Source: Prorocentrum cordatum
Taxonomy: Eukaryota > Sar > Dinophyceae > Prorocentrales > Prorocentraceae
NCBI GenBank assembly: GCA_963575745.1
Contig: CAUYUJ010016886.1
Location: 64,001 to 128,000 of the forward strand
Length of the DNA: 64,000 bases
Direction: 5' to 3'
Shown here piece after piece: positions 44,352-54,863 of the stretch. Both the position numbers and the translations under genes were made by a program. Below the pieces are notes generated by a model that did no database searches, had not been told where the DNA came from, and saw only the letters and a list, made by a program, of their open reading frames with translations. Positions within the stretch are counted from its first letter, which is position 1. Each line of letters starts with the position of its first letter.

Positions 44352-44370
44352 GGCTCCCTGGGGCCGTCTT
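44352..44370. repeat. Target-site duplication of the retrocopy, 3' side
   Basis: GGCTCCCTGGGGCCGTCTT, repeated at 47781-47799. It runs into a T9 tract (44369-44377), the minus-strand oligo(A) tail; two bases are ambiguous between the two. Confidence 0.9.
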
Positions 44371-45511
44371 TTTTTTTGTTGTCCATGAAAGGCGACAGAA
44401 ATAGCGAGACTGGCAGAATAGTGAGAAAGTGGAAGCCGCACGTCTATACAAGTGCCGACCTTCACCCCGAACACTATGTACATATGTTGTCGAGCGTCTC
44501 GTGCTCGCGACATACGCCGAAACCATAGTGCAGAGGACCCCGCGCCAGTGCTGCACACCTCGACTGGCCTCACGGACATTAGCCCGCGGTTGGTAGCCAG
44601 CGTCATCGATGCGCGCCTCCTCTCTGGCACAAAAGCCATGCAGCATGCGAGTCTGGGCGGTTTTACAAACAACCTGCGCGCCGAGTGGTCATTCCCAGGC
44701 AAGTTTCCTCTCGACCAATACGATACGCAGAGGACACACTGTCAATTGTCAGGCACTCGTTCGTAAGGATCGCACCCCCAAAAGGCAGCAACGGGTTGAA
44801 AGGATGAAGATCAGGACACAGCAGCCTTGAAGCGCAGGGCAGGGGAACGCCAGGAATCAGGCGCGGACATGTTTGCACGCAGTGGCACGGACGGAATTCC
44901 GCGCGAGCATCCGGAGCGGAGTGGCTCACAGATCAAGAGCAAGTGGAAATGGCAGAAGTAACAAACAAAACAAGAAGGAAGAGGCTTTCGACAGACACGA
45001 GGAAAACTGAACAAAATGCGCTGTCCAGGCGCGGCCACGTTACCGCATCAGCGACATCGGAGAGAACCCGCAGCGAGCGGACAACTCTAGGATGGGCTGG
45101 GGGTCCGCCGCAAGACGCTGCAGAACGCATGACAAATGGAGGAAGGATGCGGAGGATGCGGATGGGGAAAGGTGGCCGGAGCGAGAGGCTCTGGACTAAG
45201 CCTTTGCTGCGCGCGCTCTCGCTTCCAGCCCAGGCCCCAAAGCCGGCACGCCACGGGGCGCCAACGGGGAGGGCCAGGCCGCCATGGGACTCAAATCGAA
45301 CTGTTCGGCGCGCTCTCGAACGGGCAGGGTGCCAAAAACTGACCACCCCTCCTGATATTTGCACGCCCCATCGTTTATTTTACAGGCACCTCCTTCCTTG
45401 CCCGTGCCACTCTCACCAATCATCCCCACCTGCATTTCAAGGTCGGGGTTCGTGGCGATATCAGGTTTGTTAAATACCGCTGTCATCCTCACACCTTGTT
45501 CTGCTCGTCGA

Positions 45512-47649
45512 CTACATGAGACCGATCGCCTCGGAGGCGATCGCATCCGATGAGGAGCCTTTCGACAGCGCCATTGTCTTCTTGCAACCCTCCCCTGGCG
45601 TAGCCGCGTCGACGTGATCATCTTCTCCAAATAATCCTCCGACAACGGCGCCGGCAAGTCCCAAGTGCTTGACGTAGAAATTCAAGTGCTTGATGCCCTC
45701 GTGCGTGTGGCCGTGCGCGACTTTTAGTTCCAGTGGGCCAAACTTCGTCCAGCTCGATATCTGGAACGTCCCCTCGCGCGCCTCCCTGGTGGTGAAGGTG
45801 ATCCCGCCGGCACGCACCTTGTCCGCCCAAGCCCCTGTGATGTTGAGCATCTGGAAATACATGTCCGCGCAGGAACCACCAAGCTGGCGCGCGTCTGCCT
45901 CGACGGTCAGAAGCGAGTCGTCGGCAGAGCTTCCACGCGGGATCTGCACCGGCACGACCTTCCCAGGCTTCATCAAGTCGAAACGTTCTCCGTGGATGTT
46001 CATCAAATGCGGATCGCCAGTGGCAGATGCCGCAGCCGGGGTTGGCGCCGGCGTCGGCACCTGAATATTGGTGAGATCGACACCGCTAGTGTCACCGCCC
46101 ATAGTGTTGTCTCCCCGTGCAACAGCCGTGCCGTCGTTCTTGCGAGCCACACACGCTTTGTGGCCACACATCGCATCCGCTACATTGGTGAGACCACTGG
46201 GAGCGATACCGCCATTACCGCTGGCTCCCCATGCAACAACCGTGCCGTCGTTGTTGCGAGCCACACACGCACCGTCCCCACACATCGCATCCACTACATT
46301 GGTGAGACCACCGGGAGCGTTACCGCCACGACCGCTCTCTCCCCATACAACAACCGTGCCGTCGTTCTTGCGAGCCACACAAGCGCTCGTGCCACACATC
46401 GCATCCACTACATTGGTGAGATCGACACCGCTAGTGTCACCGCCACAACAGTAGCGTCCCCATGCAACAACCGTACCGTCGTGTTTGCGAGCCAGACACG
46501 CCCACCCGCCACACATCGCATCCACTACATTGGTGAGACCACCGGGAGCGTTATCGCCATTACCGCTGTCTCCCCATGCAACAACCGTGCCGTCGTTCTT
46601 GCGAACCACACACGCTCTGTGGCCACACATCGCATCCACTACATTGGTGAGACCACCGGGAGCGTTACCGCCATATTGGCTCGTTCCCCATGCAACAACC
46701 GTGCCGTCGTTCCTGCGAGCAATACACACCCACATGCCACACATCGCATCCGCTACATTGGTGAGATCGACACCGCTAGTGTCACCGCCACAACAGTCGC
46801 GTCCCCATGCAACAACCGTTCCGTCGTGTTTGCGAGCCACACACGCGCTCCCGCCACACATCGCATCCGCTACATTGGTGAGACCACCGGGAGCGTTACC
46901 GCCACGACCGCTGGTTCCCCATGCAACAACCGTGCCGTCGTTCTTGCGAGCCACACACGCCTCCCAGCCACACATCGCAGACGCTACATTGGTGAGACCA
47001 CCGGGAGCGTCACCGCCTTTAGAGCTGTCTCCCCATGCAACAACCGTGCCGTCGCTCTTGCGAGCCACACACGCATGCCCGCCACACATCGCAAGGTGTC
47101 CAGTCCAGTCCAGAACGTCGTCGGGCTGGGCGTCGGGCTGGGCGTCGGGCTGGGCGTCGGGTTGGGCGTCGGGGAGCCCGTCGGGCTGGGCGTCGGCGCC
47201 TGAGTGCAGGTGACTGATCCCAAAGCGATGATACCGGTATTGGTCTCGTCGAGGCCCAAGATGTCACCGTCCTGGAAAGCAACATTCTCTGTTGCCTTTT
47301 CGCCCTGCGCCAACGACCTGATGAGGTTTCCATTCAAATACAGATTAACACGTCCGTGTCCAAGGACTGGATTGCCGAAGACGACTGTAGCAGTTCCCGA
47401 TCCGCTGAGCGTCGTTGTAGTAGACCATACAGGGGCGTTCGGAATCCACCCGCACCATTCATACTCATTCGAGCAAGGCCCCATTTCCGGGGCGGGGAAA
47501 TTGGTCCAGGCAGATGTGCACGTGGCGGTTGCGGTAGTCACGCCGGCAGCAGCCTCAGACTCGCCGTCTCGGAGACGAAGGGCGCGCGTCGAGGGAGCGA
47601 GCACCACCACCAGGAAAGCGGCCCATGATGCCTTCTGGGATGCCGCCAT
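45512..47649 (-). pseudogene. Secreted protein with nine RCC1-like repeats and a vWD-like domain, one frameshift
   Basis: Starts MAASQKASWAAFLVVVLAPS, a signal peptide (residues 1 to about 23). An extracellular-looking beta-rich region follows (CTSAWTNFPAPEMG...GSVTC), then a PTPSPTPSP linker. A +1 shift at about 47120-47095 leads into nine repeats of 38-39 residues (47089 to about 46070) of the type CVARKNDGTVVAWG-x8-GLTNV-x2-AMCG, probably a beta-propeller like RCC1. The end (46035-45600) has GDPHLMNIHGERFDLMKPGK, as in von Willebrand D-like domains, and stops after ASEAIGLM. Every third repeat is the longer GGDTSGVDLTNV variant. It looks like a decayed or mis-sequenced retrogene; a source gene with introns should exist elsewhere. 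Confidence 0.8.
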
Positions 47650-47758
47650 CCCGACAGCTTGCCTTGGCCAAGAGAGGTAGACGAGTATGTTGCAGAGGTG
47701 GGAAACCTAGTTTCCAGGAAGCAAGTGAAGGTTGCTGGATGCTCTGTGATCCAGAACA

Positions 47759-47780
47759 CTTGAGCCAAAATGGCTACGGA
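47759..47780 (-). other. Dinoflagellate spliced leader (22 nt) at the 5' end of the retrocopy
   Basis: Identical to the leader at 36582-36603. Followed by TGTTCTGG, so no donor site; it is a spliced product, not an SL RNA gene. Confidence 0.95.
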
Positions 47781-47799
47781 GGCTCCCTGGGGCCGTCTT
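47781..47799. repeat. Target-site duplication of the retrocopy, 5' side
   Basis: GGCTCCCTGGGGCCGTCTT, directly next to the spliced leader. Confidence 0.9.
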
Positions 47800-48261
47800 G
47801 GGGCTCTGTTGGGTGACTCTTCGGCGGTCTTGGGGGCGTCTGCGGCCGTCTTCGAGCATTGGAAGCTCGAGAACGCGAGCAAGCGAAAAACATAGAACTA
47901 ACCAATGCAATTCAATGAATTGGGCCTCTTTGGGCTCTCTCGTGGCGTCCTTCGGAGCTCTTTTGGCCCTCTTGGAGGCCTCTTGGGCTGTGTGTTGGCC
48001 GCCTTGGGCTCCTCTTGGGCCACGTTGGAATCATCTGGGCCGTCCTGGGACGCCTTGGGGCCTCCCGCTCCCGCTCTGGGGCCCATCTTGTGCCTGTCCT
48101 GGGACTCTCTCGGGCAGTTTTGCGCTGCTCCTGGGAAGTCATCAGGCTCTCTGGGGCCGCCTTGGGGCCTTTTTGGGGGCGTCTTCGGCGGTTTGGGGGC
48201 GATCTTCGGGGCGTCTTCGGCCGTTTGGAGCGTCGGAAGGTCGAGAACGCGAGAAAAAAAA

Positions 48262-48297
<36 letters not shown>

Positions 48298-48411
48298 AAG
48301 AATAAAAATAAAAAAAGAAAAAAACTAAAAAAAAAAAAAAAAAAAACAAAAAAAAACAACAGAAAAAAATAAAACAAAGAAAAAAAAAAAAAAAGAAAAC
48401 AAAAAAAAAAG

Positions 48412-48449
<38 letters not shown>

Positions 48450-48650
48450 AACACACAGTCGAAAAACATGGAACAACTACCGACACACGGATTGTGGGCC
48501 TCTGCGTTCGGGCTTTCTCGGACGCTCTCAGAGCTCTCTTGGGGCCTCTTGGAGGCCTCTTGGGCTGTGTATTGGCCGTGTTGGGGCCATTTGGGCTGTC
48601 TTGGAGCGCACCAGACCGGCCCAGGACGGCCTACGAGGCTCTGGAGACGA
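47800..48650. repeat. Degenerate TTGGGGCCTC field, duplicated around an A-rich tract
   Basis: 47885-48000 and 48463-48590 are related (CGAAAAACAT.GAAC, CCTCTTGGAGGCCTCTTGGG, GTGT.TTGGCCG). Decamer-like TTGGGGCC units fill the rest. No gene. 48650-49300 is also without a recognisable gene. Confidence 0.75.
48251..48452. repeat. A-rich tract, about 200 bp
   Basis: Over 85% A, with single C, G or T interruptions. In the adjacent copy this position is GCGAGCAAGCGAAAAACAT, so the tract looks like expansion of a short A-run. Confidence 0.95.
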
Positions 48651-49302
48651 CCCGAGAGCGCCCTCTGATGGCCCAGGAGGCCGCTGCACGACCAGGAGCG
48701 CCTTCAAGAGGGCCCCAGGAGGGAAAACGCGCGGGGAGGCCGTGGGCCCTCGCCTGCAAGATGCAGCCCCTGCACACAACCAAAAATGCCTTCGAGAGGG
48801 CCCCGAGGGGGAAAACGCGCAGGAGCCCTGTGAGCCCTCAGCTGTAAGATGGCCCTCACGACGCCCAACATGCCCCCGTGAGGTTCGCAAGAGATGCTCT
48901 CAAAAAGCCCCCAGAGGACCCCCCAAAGCCCTGAGAAGGCTCCAAGATGCCTCCCTCAAAGCCTCGCAACAGAAGCGGATGAGGACGAAATCGGTAACAA
49001 CCGCACGCAGGCAGTACGACGAGAAGCGGCAAACAACACATGCGCATGCGGAGGCCGCCCAGCTCCTCGTCTGGGGATCGGCAGACTGGCGTAAACCTCT
49101 TGAGTAAACTGCGTGCCCTTCATTCATCACGATGATCGGAAAACAACTATTCGCTGACGTGCAACACAGTATCGATCGAATCATGCGGCTGTAATCGCGA
49201 GCGCGTATGGTTTGCGACCTTCAATGCATGCACGGCCTGGTGCGAGGATCGAAGCAACAACTGAGAAGTTGCGCACGACGCAGCTCGCACAGCATGGGTT
49301 CG

Positions 49303-49402
49303 NNNNNNNNNNNNNNNNNNNNNNNNNNNNNNNNNNNNNNNNNNNNNNNNNNNNNNNNNNNNNNNNNNNNNNNNNNNNNNNNNNNNNNNNNNNNNNNNNN
49401 NN
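49303..49402. other. Assembly gap (100 N)
   Basis: 100 N placeholder immediately before a (TCC)n array (49403-49442). Confidence 0.98.
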
Positions 49403-49534
49403 CTCCTCCTCCTCCTCCTCCTCCTCCTCCTCCTCCTCCTCCCCCTCCGGCTCTCCTCCTTGTCCCTCCTCCCCTCCTCCTCCCCTCCTCCCATCCATTG
49501 ATTCTGCCTCCGCGTGCCCATTTCGCCACAGCCC

Positions 49535-49660
49535 TCACACGTCTCGTAGCCCCATAGGGAGCTTCACCGAAACAAGAAGGCGGGGATGCCGCATGCAGTT
49601 CCCCACCCATTTGGGCACACCCCTCGCGCGCTTCGTGGCCCCATGGAGAGCTCCACCTAA
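49535..49660. repeat. Fragment of the 2570-3365 minisatellite family
   Basis: CCCCATAGGGAGCTTCACCG and TTCGTGGCCCCATGGAGAGC match the inverted units at 3170-3330. 49690-49800 has TTGGGGGCCTC units; 49800-50200 holds nothing I recognise. Confidence 0.7.
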
Positions 49661-50204
49661 GCCCTCAGGGTCCGTTCAGGTCGTCTGGAGGGTCTCTTGG
49701 AGCTGTTTTGAAGCCGTCTTGGGGGCCTCTTGGCCGTCTTGGCGCCCTCTTGGGCAGTCTTGGCCGTCTGTTGGGGTCGGGGTGGGGTCGAATTGGGCCC
49801 ATTTTGGGCACCGTTGTGTTGTTTGGTTGATGCTGATCGGCCTCGAGCACGGTAAAAGCCTTTGACAAGGATAGAAGCGTGGAAAGTCCAAGGGTCTCTT
49901 GGCTCCTGGCAACAATGATAACTAAAAAGTTCGACATGTTACCGCGCTAGCTGTGAATGGATTGGAAGCACGGAAAGGTATCGGACTACGAATGGCACCC
50001 TCGATGTCAGAGCAAAGAAATCGATGCTGCCTGCAATAGATAATTCAAACAAAACGCACTGTGCGTTGCCGCTTTATTTCGCAAGCACCAGTGCTGACTT
50101 GAGCATCCTAGCCTAGACGATCCTGTACAAATTAGACAGGAATACACGCAGCGTCGTCTCCGATTCGGCCAGCATCAAAATCATGGTGGACTCGGTTGGA
50201 ACAC

Positions 50205-51810
50205 TCACTGCCAGCCAGCGGGATGGAAAATAAGGACGAAGCACAAGCAAGCCCAGGATGCTGCCGCCCCGCCGAAGCGGGTCGCTGCGTCGGTTTCGCC
50301 GTGAAACTCGGGTTCGCACTGGGTTATCCAGACGGGATCTCCAAGGAGCTCGCAGTCCCAGGGCGTGCGGTACTGGGGGGGGTCGTTCATGTCGATGCCT
50401 GGCGTGCAAGTATCCTTACAAGCGGCCCAATATTCATCCTTTTTGTAGCAACCCTTGCCGAGCTCACTGCAACACAAGGAGGCGCTGCAGTCCTCGGGAG
50501 CGGCCAAGAGGGGGGTGTCCAAGAGGGGGGGGTGCAAATCATGACCAGCGGCATACGCGCGGCCCAGCGGGGGGGCCAGGGACGTAATGAAATAAGAAGA
50601 GGCGCCATGAAATCTGGGGAAATATGATGGCCCCCGCCATGATATCCCCCCCCCCCCTAGTCATCACCCCCCTCTTTTCCGCCCCCGATCCTCCCCAGGG
50701 CCGGCACAAGCCAGGACCAGGTCGCAGGTCCACGGCGTCCTGTGCTCCGGCGGGTCGCCCGGATGGATGCCCGGCGTGCAGGTCGCCATGCAGCCCGCCC
50801 AGTGCTCGTTCTTCGTGTGGCACTTCATGCCTGGGGACACCAACAGGTACTCCAGATTTCGTCATAAAAGGGAGGGGGTCTGGACCCTCCAAGACAAGCC
50901 ATTTCAGACCTCCCCCGTGGGAGAACCCTCCAAAACATCGTCCCCAGACCCCCCAGGCCCTCCAAGATAGCCTGGAAGAGACCCCCCCCCGAAATGAGAC
51001 CCCCCTCCCTTTATTACGAAATCTGGAGTACCGATACCGCTGTTCCATGGAACCTCCTCCAGGGTGCGTTCTGACCAGAATTCCGAGGCGAATCCAGCGG
51101 TGGCGACGAGGGCCTCCCACTCACTCACACGCCGTACGCCGTCCAGCACTAGGGCCTCCCGGGAGGCCCAGCAAGGAAACACGAGCGAGGGGTAGCGGTA
51201 CGGGTACCTCTTCCTCCTCCGAAGGCCTGGATCACTGCAGCACCGGCTGGCCCTGCTTGGGCGCCCGAGTTATCCGGGGTAACTCGGGTCCGGGGTAACT
51301 CGGGTTTGGATTCCCGAAAAACGAACCCGAGTTAGCCCTTACCCGAGTTACCCCTGATGATTCGGGGCTCTGGACGCCCGAGTTATCCAGGGTAACTCGG
51401 GTCCGGGGTAACTCGGGTTTGGATTCCCGAAAAACGAACCCGAGTTATCCCTGACCCGAGTTACCCCTGATGATTCGGGGCTCTGGACGCCCGAGTTATC
51501 CAGGGTAACTCGGGTCCGGGGTAACTCGGGTTTGGACTCCCGAAAAACGAACCCGAGTTATCCCTGACCCGAGTTACCCCTGATGATTCGGGGCTCTGAC
51601 CTGCAGTCCTCCCCCTCGCCAGAGCAGCTGTCGCAGGGCGCCGGCGTGGCCCGGATGGCGGAGATCTCCGGCGGCGTGGGCGCCGGCGGCGCGGGCGGGG
51701 AGGTCGGAGGCGGCGGCGGGGGGCTCGGCGAGGGCGACGGCGGGGGGCCCGGAGCGAGGGAGGGGTTCGGCGGCAACTCACGGGAGCCTCCCATACCATT
51801 GTGTAGGCGC
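50205..51810 (-). CDS. Cys-rich tandem-domain protein, multi-exon
   Basis: Proposed exons: about 51810-51601 (Pro-rich stem ending CDSCSGEGEDC), 51252-51227 (26 nt), 50830-about 50700, and about 50500-50205. Exon 1 ends AG|GTCAG. The 26-nt exon follows CAAGCAG and ends CCAG|GC (a GC donor). The third follows TCCCCAG. Phases match and restore one domain: GEDCRASRCCSDPGMKCHTK then NEHWAGCMATCTPGI. A second domain is in the last exon: EDCSASLCCSELGKGCYKKD then EYWAACKDTCTPGI. Both share CC-x3-G-x2-C-x2-K-x3-WA-x-C-x3-CTPG and end RTPW-x-C. The pattern suggests an extracellular, disulphide-bonded domain; similar Cys-rich modules occur in dinoflagellate proteins. Function unknown. The third intron and both gene ends are not resolved. 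Confidence 0.6.
50831..51226 (-). other. Intron 2 of the Cys-rich gene, carrying a foldback element
   Basis: GC-AG intron of 396 nt. Inside, 50846-50878 (GGTACTCCAGATTTCGTCAT...) and 51000-51032 are inverted copies, about 33 bp with one or two differences, enclosing about 120 bp rich in CCTCCAAGAC and CCCAGACCCC. Confidence 0.6.
51253..51600 (-). other. Intron 1 of the Cys-rich gene, made of palindromic 113-bp repeats
   Basis: 348-nt GT-AG intron consisting almost wholly of three tandem copies of about 113 bp. Each unit contains CCCGAGTTA and its complement TAACTCGGG several times, so both the unit and the array can fold back on themselves. Confidence 0.65.
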
Positions 51811-51825
51811 TTGCGAATCGACACC

Positions 51826-51930
51826 GGTCGACGCTGAGTCGACGCTAAGTCGGCGCTACATCGACGCCAGATCGACGCGAAATCGACGCTGAAGCGGCGC
51901 GATCCTACCGATTACCCGGCGCTAGTCGAC
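51826..51930. repeat. (A)TCGACGCT-type 10-12-bp tandem repeat
   Basis: GTCGACGCTGA, GTCGACGCTAA, GTCGGCGCTAC, ATCGACGCCAG and so on, eight to ten units. Confidence 0.85.
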
Positions 51931-52009
51931 GCTAGCGCGCTGTAAAAATGCAGCTGTTCCGACGGTAGGACCCCACATAAGAATCGATTTAGTTTGCGCC
52001 TCAACTTTT

Positions 52010-52165
52010 TCTAGGGCTCCCAACTTCGCGCTTCGCGCTGCGCGAAGCGCGAAGCGCGAATAACTTCGCGCTCTCGCGCCGCCCCCCCAAAGGGAGAAAA
52101 GGAGGACGAGGAGGAGGGGGAGGAGAAACGAGGACCGCGAAGCGCGAATAACTTCGCGCCCTCGG
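52010..52165. repeat. CTTCGCGC/GCGCGAAG palindromic cluster
   Basis: CTTCGCGCTTCGCGCTGCGC at 52023 faces GCGAAGCGCGAAGCGCGAA at 52041, a near-perfect hairpin. CGAAGCGCGAATAACTTCGC recurs at 52137. A short GGA array lies between. Confidence 0.8.
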
Positions 52166-52638
52166 GGGAGCCCTTGATTTTAGAGGATCCCAGAGGACCA
52201 GACCTCGGTGCTTCCACGGAGCGCTTGGGGGGCGACGCAGCGACAACTGTCCCTCTAGAGTTGTTCTCTGCGGCGGCGAAAGCCGAGGATGTCACGTCTT
52301 TTCTCGAAAGTCAATGGCTGTTGCACGTTCGAATGCAATGATGTTCTCCGGCGAGTAGATCGGAAGTGCAGATCATGCAGCCGCCAGGTGCGCCTCTTCG
52401 TCCCCAGGAGGACTCGTTCGAAGTCAGCTTCACCTACCGCGCCATGGAGAGTCCGACTCGCAGAAGACAGTGAGAACCAGCCAGCCTCAGTCGGTCACGG
52501 TCGGGACACGTCTTCGAGTCCCAAGCCTATCCTGAAACCGTCGCTGGCTGGACCCCAAGATTCATCTTCATCCCTGAAGACGGCCATTGCGCAGACCACC
52601 GGAGGCGCAGCTGTCCAGGATCGCCGAGCCCGCAGCGG

Positions 52639-53387
52639 GTGCCCGCCGCGTCTCCTGCCGACGGAGTTCGGCGCACGGAGGCGGTCTGGAGGGATGCAGA
52701 GGTCAAGCACGAGCAGGCGGCCCAGGCAGTGCAGCGCCTGCGCAGCCAGCTCGACCAGGCAGAAGAGAAGGAGCGACACGCTGCCAGAGTCTTAGCACGT
52801 GCCACGCTGGCGAAAAAGCAGGCGGCGCAGGCCCTGGCCAAGGCGGAAGGAGTTATTTTCGACAGCGCTGATGACGACAGCGCCAAGTCCTTGTTCCAGC
52901 TATCGTGGGACCAAGAGCTGTTCACCAACATAGACCAGCTCGAATGCGACCAGAGTGAGAAGAGGGATGCCTTGGCACAGCTAGAGAGGGACCTTGTCAG
53001 TACCAAGGATACCTTGAAGTCCAAGGAGGAGGAGGTTCAGGCCTGGCTGCAACGTGCAGCTGAGCTGAAAGCATCGACCAAGGGGCGCCTCGCCAGGAAG
53101 AGGAGGAGCAACAGCGACCAGGCCGTGCTCCCGCAGAGGCTCAGACTGCAGCGCAGAAGGAAGTGGACTCATCCGAGACCCAGCCCTCCGCGGAGCAGAA
53201 GGATGCTCAGGCGGCAGCAGCAGCAACAGCAGAGAGGGAGCGCCTCATCGAGCCCGAGGCAGAGAAGCTCTCCAAGGCCAAGTTCGCGGCGCTCCAGGCG
53301 AACCAGCAGGCGTCAGGCAATAGCGGCAAGGGCAAACCCTCCAAGGGCAAGCAGGGCCAGGGCGCAGATGCCCAGCCCAAAGCCTGA
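52639..53387 (+). pseudogene. LINE 2 ORF1-like coiled-coil protein, frameshifted
   Basis: The first frame (52639 to about 53120) is one long charged coiled coil: EVKHEQAAQAVQRLRSQLDQ, then LFQLSWDQELFTNIDQLE and LEKDL-type helices (LERDLVSTKDTLKSKEEEV). After a shift near 53120-53160 a second frame gives SAEQKDAQAAAAATAERERL and a Lys/Gly-rich tail (GKGKPSKGKQGQ), stopping at 53387. The frame upstream (52289-52640) may be its N-terminus. Coiled-coil plus basic tail fits ORF1 of non-LTR elements. Confidence 0.55.
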
Positions 53388-53519
53388 CAGTCCGCCGAGC
53401 CCTGCTCACCGTCGACTCCTTCGGCCAGCTCATCGACGGCGAGCACTGCGGCTCCTTCCTCGTGGCCTTCTCCGACCTCCCGTTCCCCCCGTTCCCCATC
53501 GGGCTCCAGTCCGAGCCCG

Positions 53520-54250
53520 TCCTTGCGAGGGCCCTCAGTCGAGCCTCACACCGATGACGTCGATGATGGTGAGAACGGGGACCACGTCGCAGACAACTTC
53601 ACCAACCTCGTTTTTGGGAACGTTACGCGCATGAGACCCACTGGCAGGGGCGAAGTCAAGCAGTGGGACCTCAAGGCGAGGAACATTGGTCTCAAGCTTT
53701 CTTGCAATCCAGCCCGACCGAACATGGAACATCTCAAGGAGCTGTCAGTAGGGCGTGCCAACGAAGGGGGCGAGCGGATCCTCACTCATGGGCATCTTCG
53801 CGCACATTCCCTCGACCCAGCGCCCGCCCCCATGCTCCTCCACGACGCCGCCGGAGTCAATGACGGCTTCTGCGCGATCACCGTCCACATGAAGCGCTAT
53901 ACCTTCGTGCTCATCACCTTCTACGGGTACGCAAGCATTGGCTTTTCGGGGCCGACTGTCAGCCGCTATCGTCGCTTGGGTACACCTCTTCCCGCTCTTC
54001 AACTTCTGAGGGTTGTTGTGGCAGATGCCAATGTCAGTGCGGCGCGGTTAGCAAGGCAGGTTCCACAGAGCGCGTCGGTGGCCGCATCATCGGATCCAAC
54101 GTGGACTACACGTGCAATGCACGAGCCAAGGGATCGCATATCGACTTCGTCATGTGCAGCACAACTGCCCTATGCTTTGCCTACTCGGTCGAAGCAGAGC
54201 TCGCAGCGCCGTGGAAGACCTAAATGGGCCTTCGCATTCGACTTCGTGAT
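53520..54250 (+). pseudogene. LINE 2 endonuclease domain remnant
   Basis: Frame 1 (53523 to about 53980) contains FCAITVHMKRYTFVLITFYG, as in the middle of LINE endonucleases. After a shift, 54040-54212 reads SNVDYTCNARAKGSHIDFVM then AELAAPWKT. GSHIDFVM is the usual endonuclease IDF/IDY motif and APWKT the usual end of the domain in dinoflagellate elements. A TAA follows. Confidence 0.6.
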
Positions 54251-54863
54251 CGAGGGCAGGAACTACTCACGCGAGGGCTGCCCATCGCGCCGAGACTCCC
54301 TTAGGCCCAGCGTCATGGCCAGGAGCCCCACCCAGAATCCAAATCCAGTCGCGCTCGCGCGCCTCGGCTTCTGGCAACTCAGAATGTAGCGGTGAGGCGC
54401 GACGAGGTATACTCCACGCTCTATGGGGGCGTCCTGGAGGCCATCGACCTTCAGAAGGTCAGGGAAGCCCCGAGGGAGACCCCCACTTCTGAGTCTGAGC
54501 GCCCTGAGGCCCCAGCTGTCACTCCCAGGCGCTCTGAGATGTTTCACCATGGTGCTGCTTTCTGCTCCGATGAGGGCCCCCGGGCAGATGAGCTGAATTT
54601 CAGTTCGGAGGCGAAGCCCAACCTTGGGGCCCCTTCGACCTCCCCCCCCCCCTTCTTGCAGCGAATCTCCGTCGGTCGATGCTGCTGCCCCTCCCGTGGA
54701 GGCCGGCGGAAGCCGCGCGAGCTCGGGCCCCGCGCGGAGGCCTGGCGGTGCCCCTGCGGGGGCCGCGCCCGCCCCCATCGGTGGCCCCCCCGAGCCCCGA
54801 GGGGCGCCCGGCGTCACTTCTATGATCCCTCCCCATCTGTGGGATAAGCATAGAGGAAAAAGA

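Larger units (their letters stand above)
44371..47780 (-). mobile_element. Retrocopy of a trans-spliced mRNA (RCC1-like / vWD-like protein)
   Basis: A 3410-bp insertion with the same signature as the LINE: spliced leader as the first 22 bases (47780-47759), no introns, A9 at the 3' end, and a 19-bp target duplication. The target lies in a degenerate GC-rich repeat. A related, uninterrupted stretch survives at about 48055-48255 (CCTCCCGCTCCCGCTCTG ... GTCGAGAACGCGAG). After the leader: a 109-nt 5' UTR, the coding region at 47649-45512, and about 1.1 kb of 3' UTR with no further domain recognised. Confidence 0.9.

Noticed and set aside
46068-47213. Plus-strand open frames over the RCC1-like repeats
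   Set aside because: Antisense shadows; the minus strand has a signal peptide, the repeat motif, the vWD-like end and the spliced leader in the right order.
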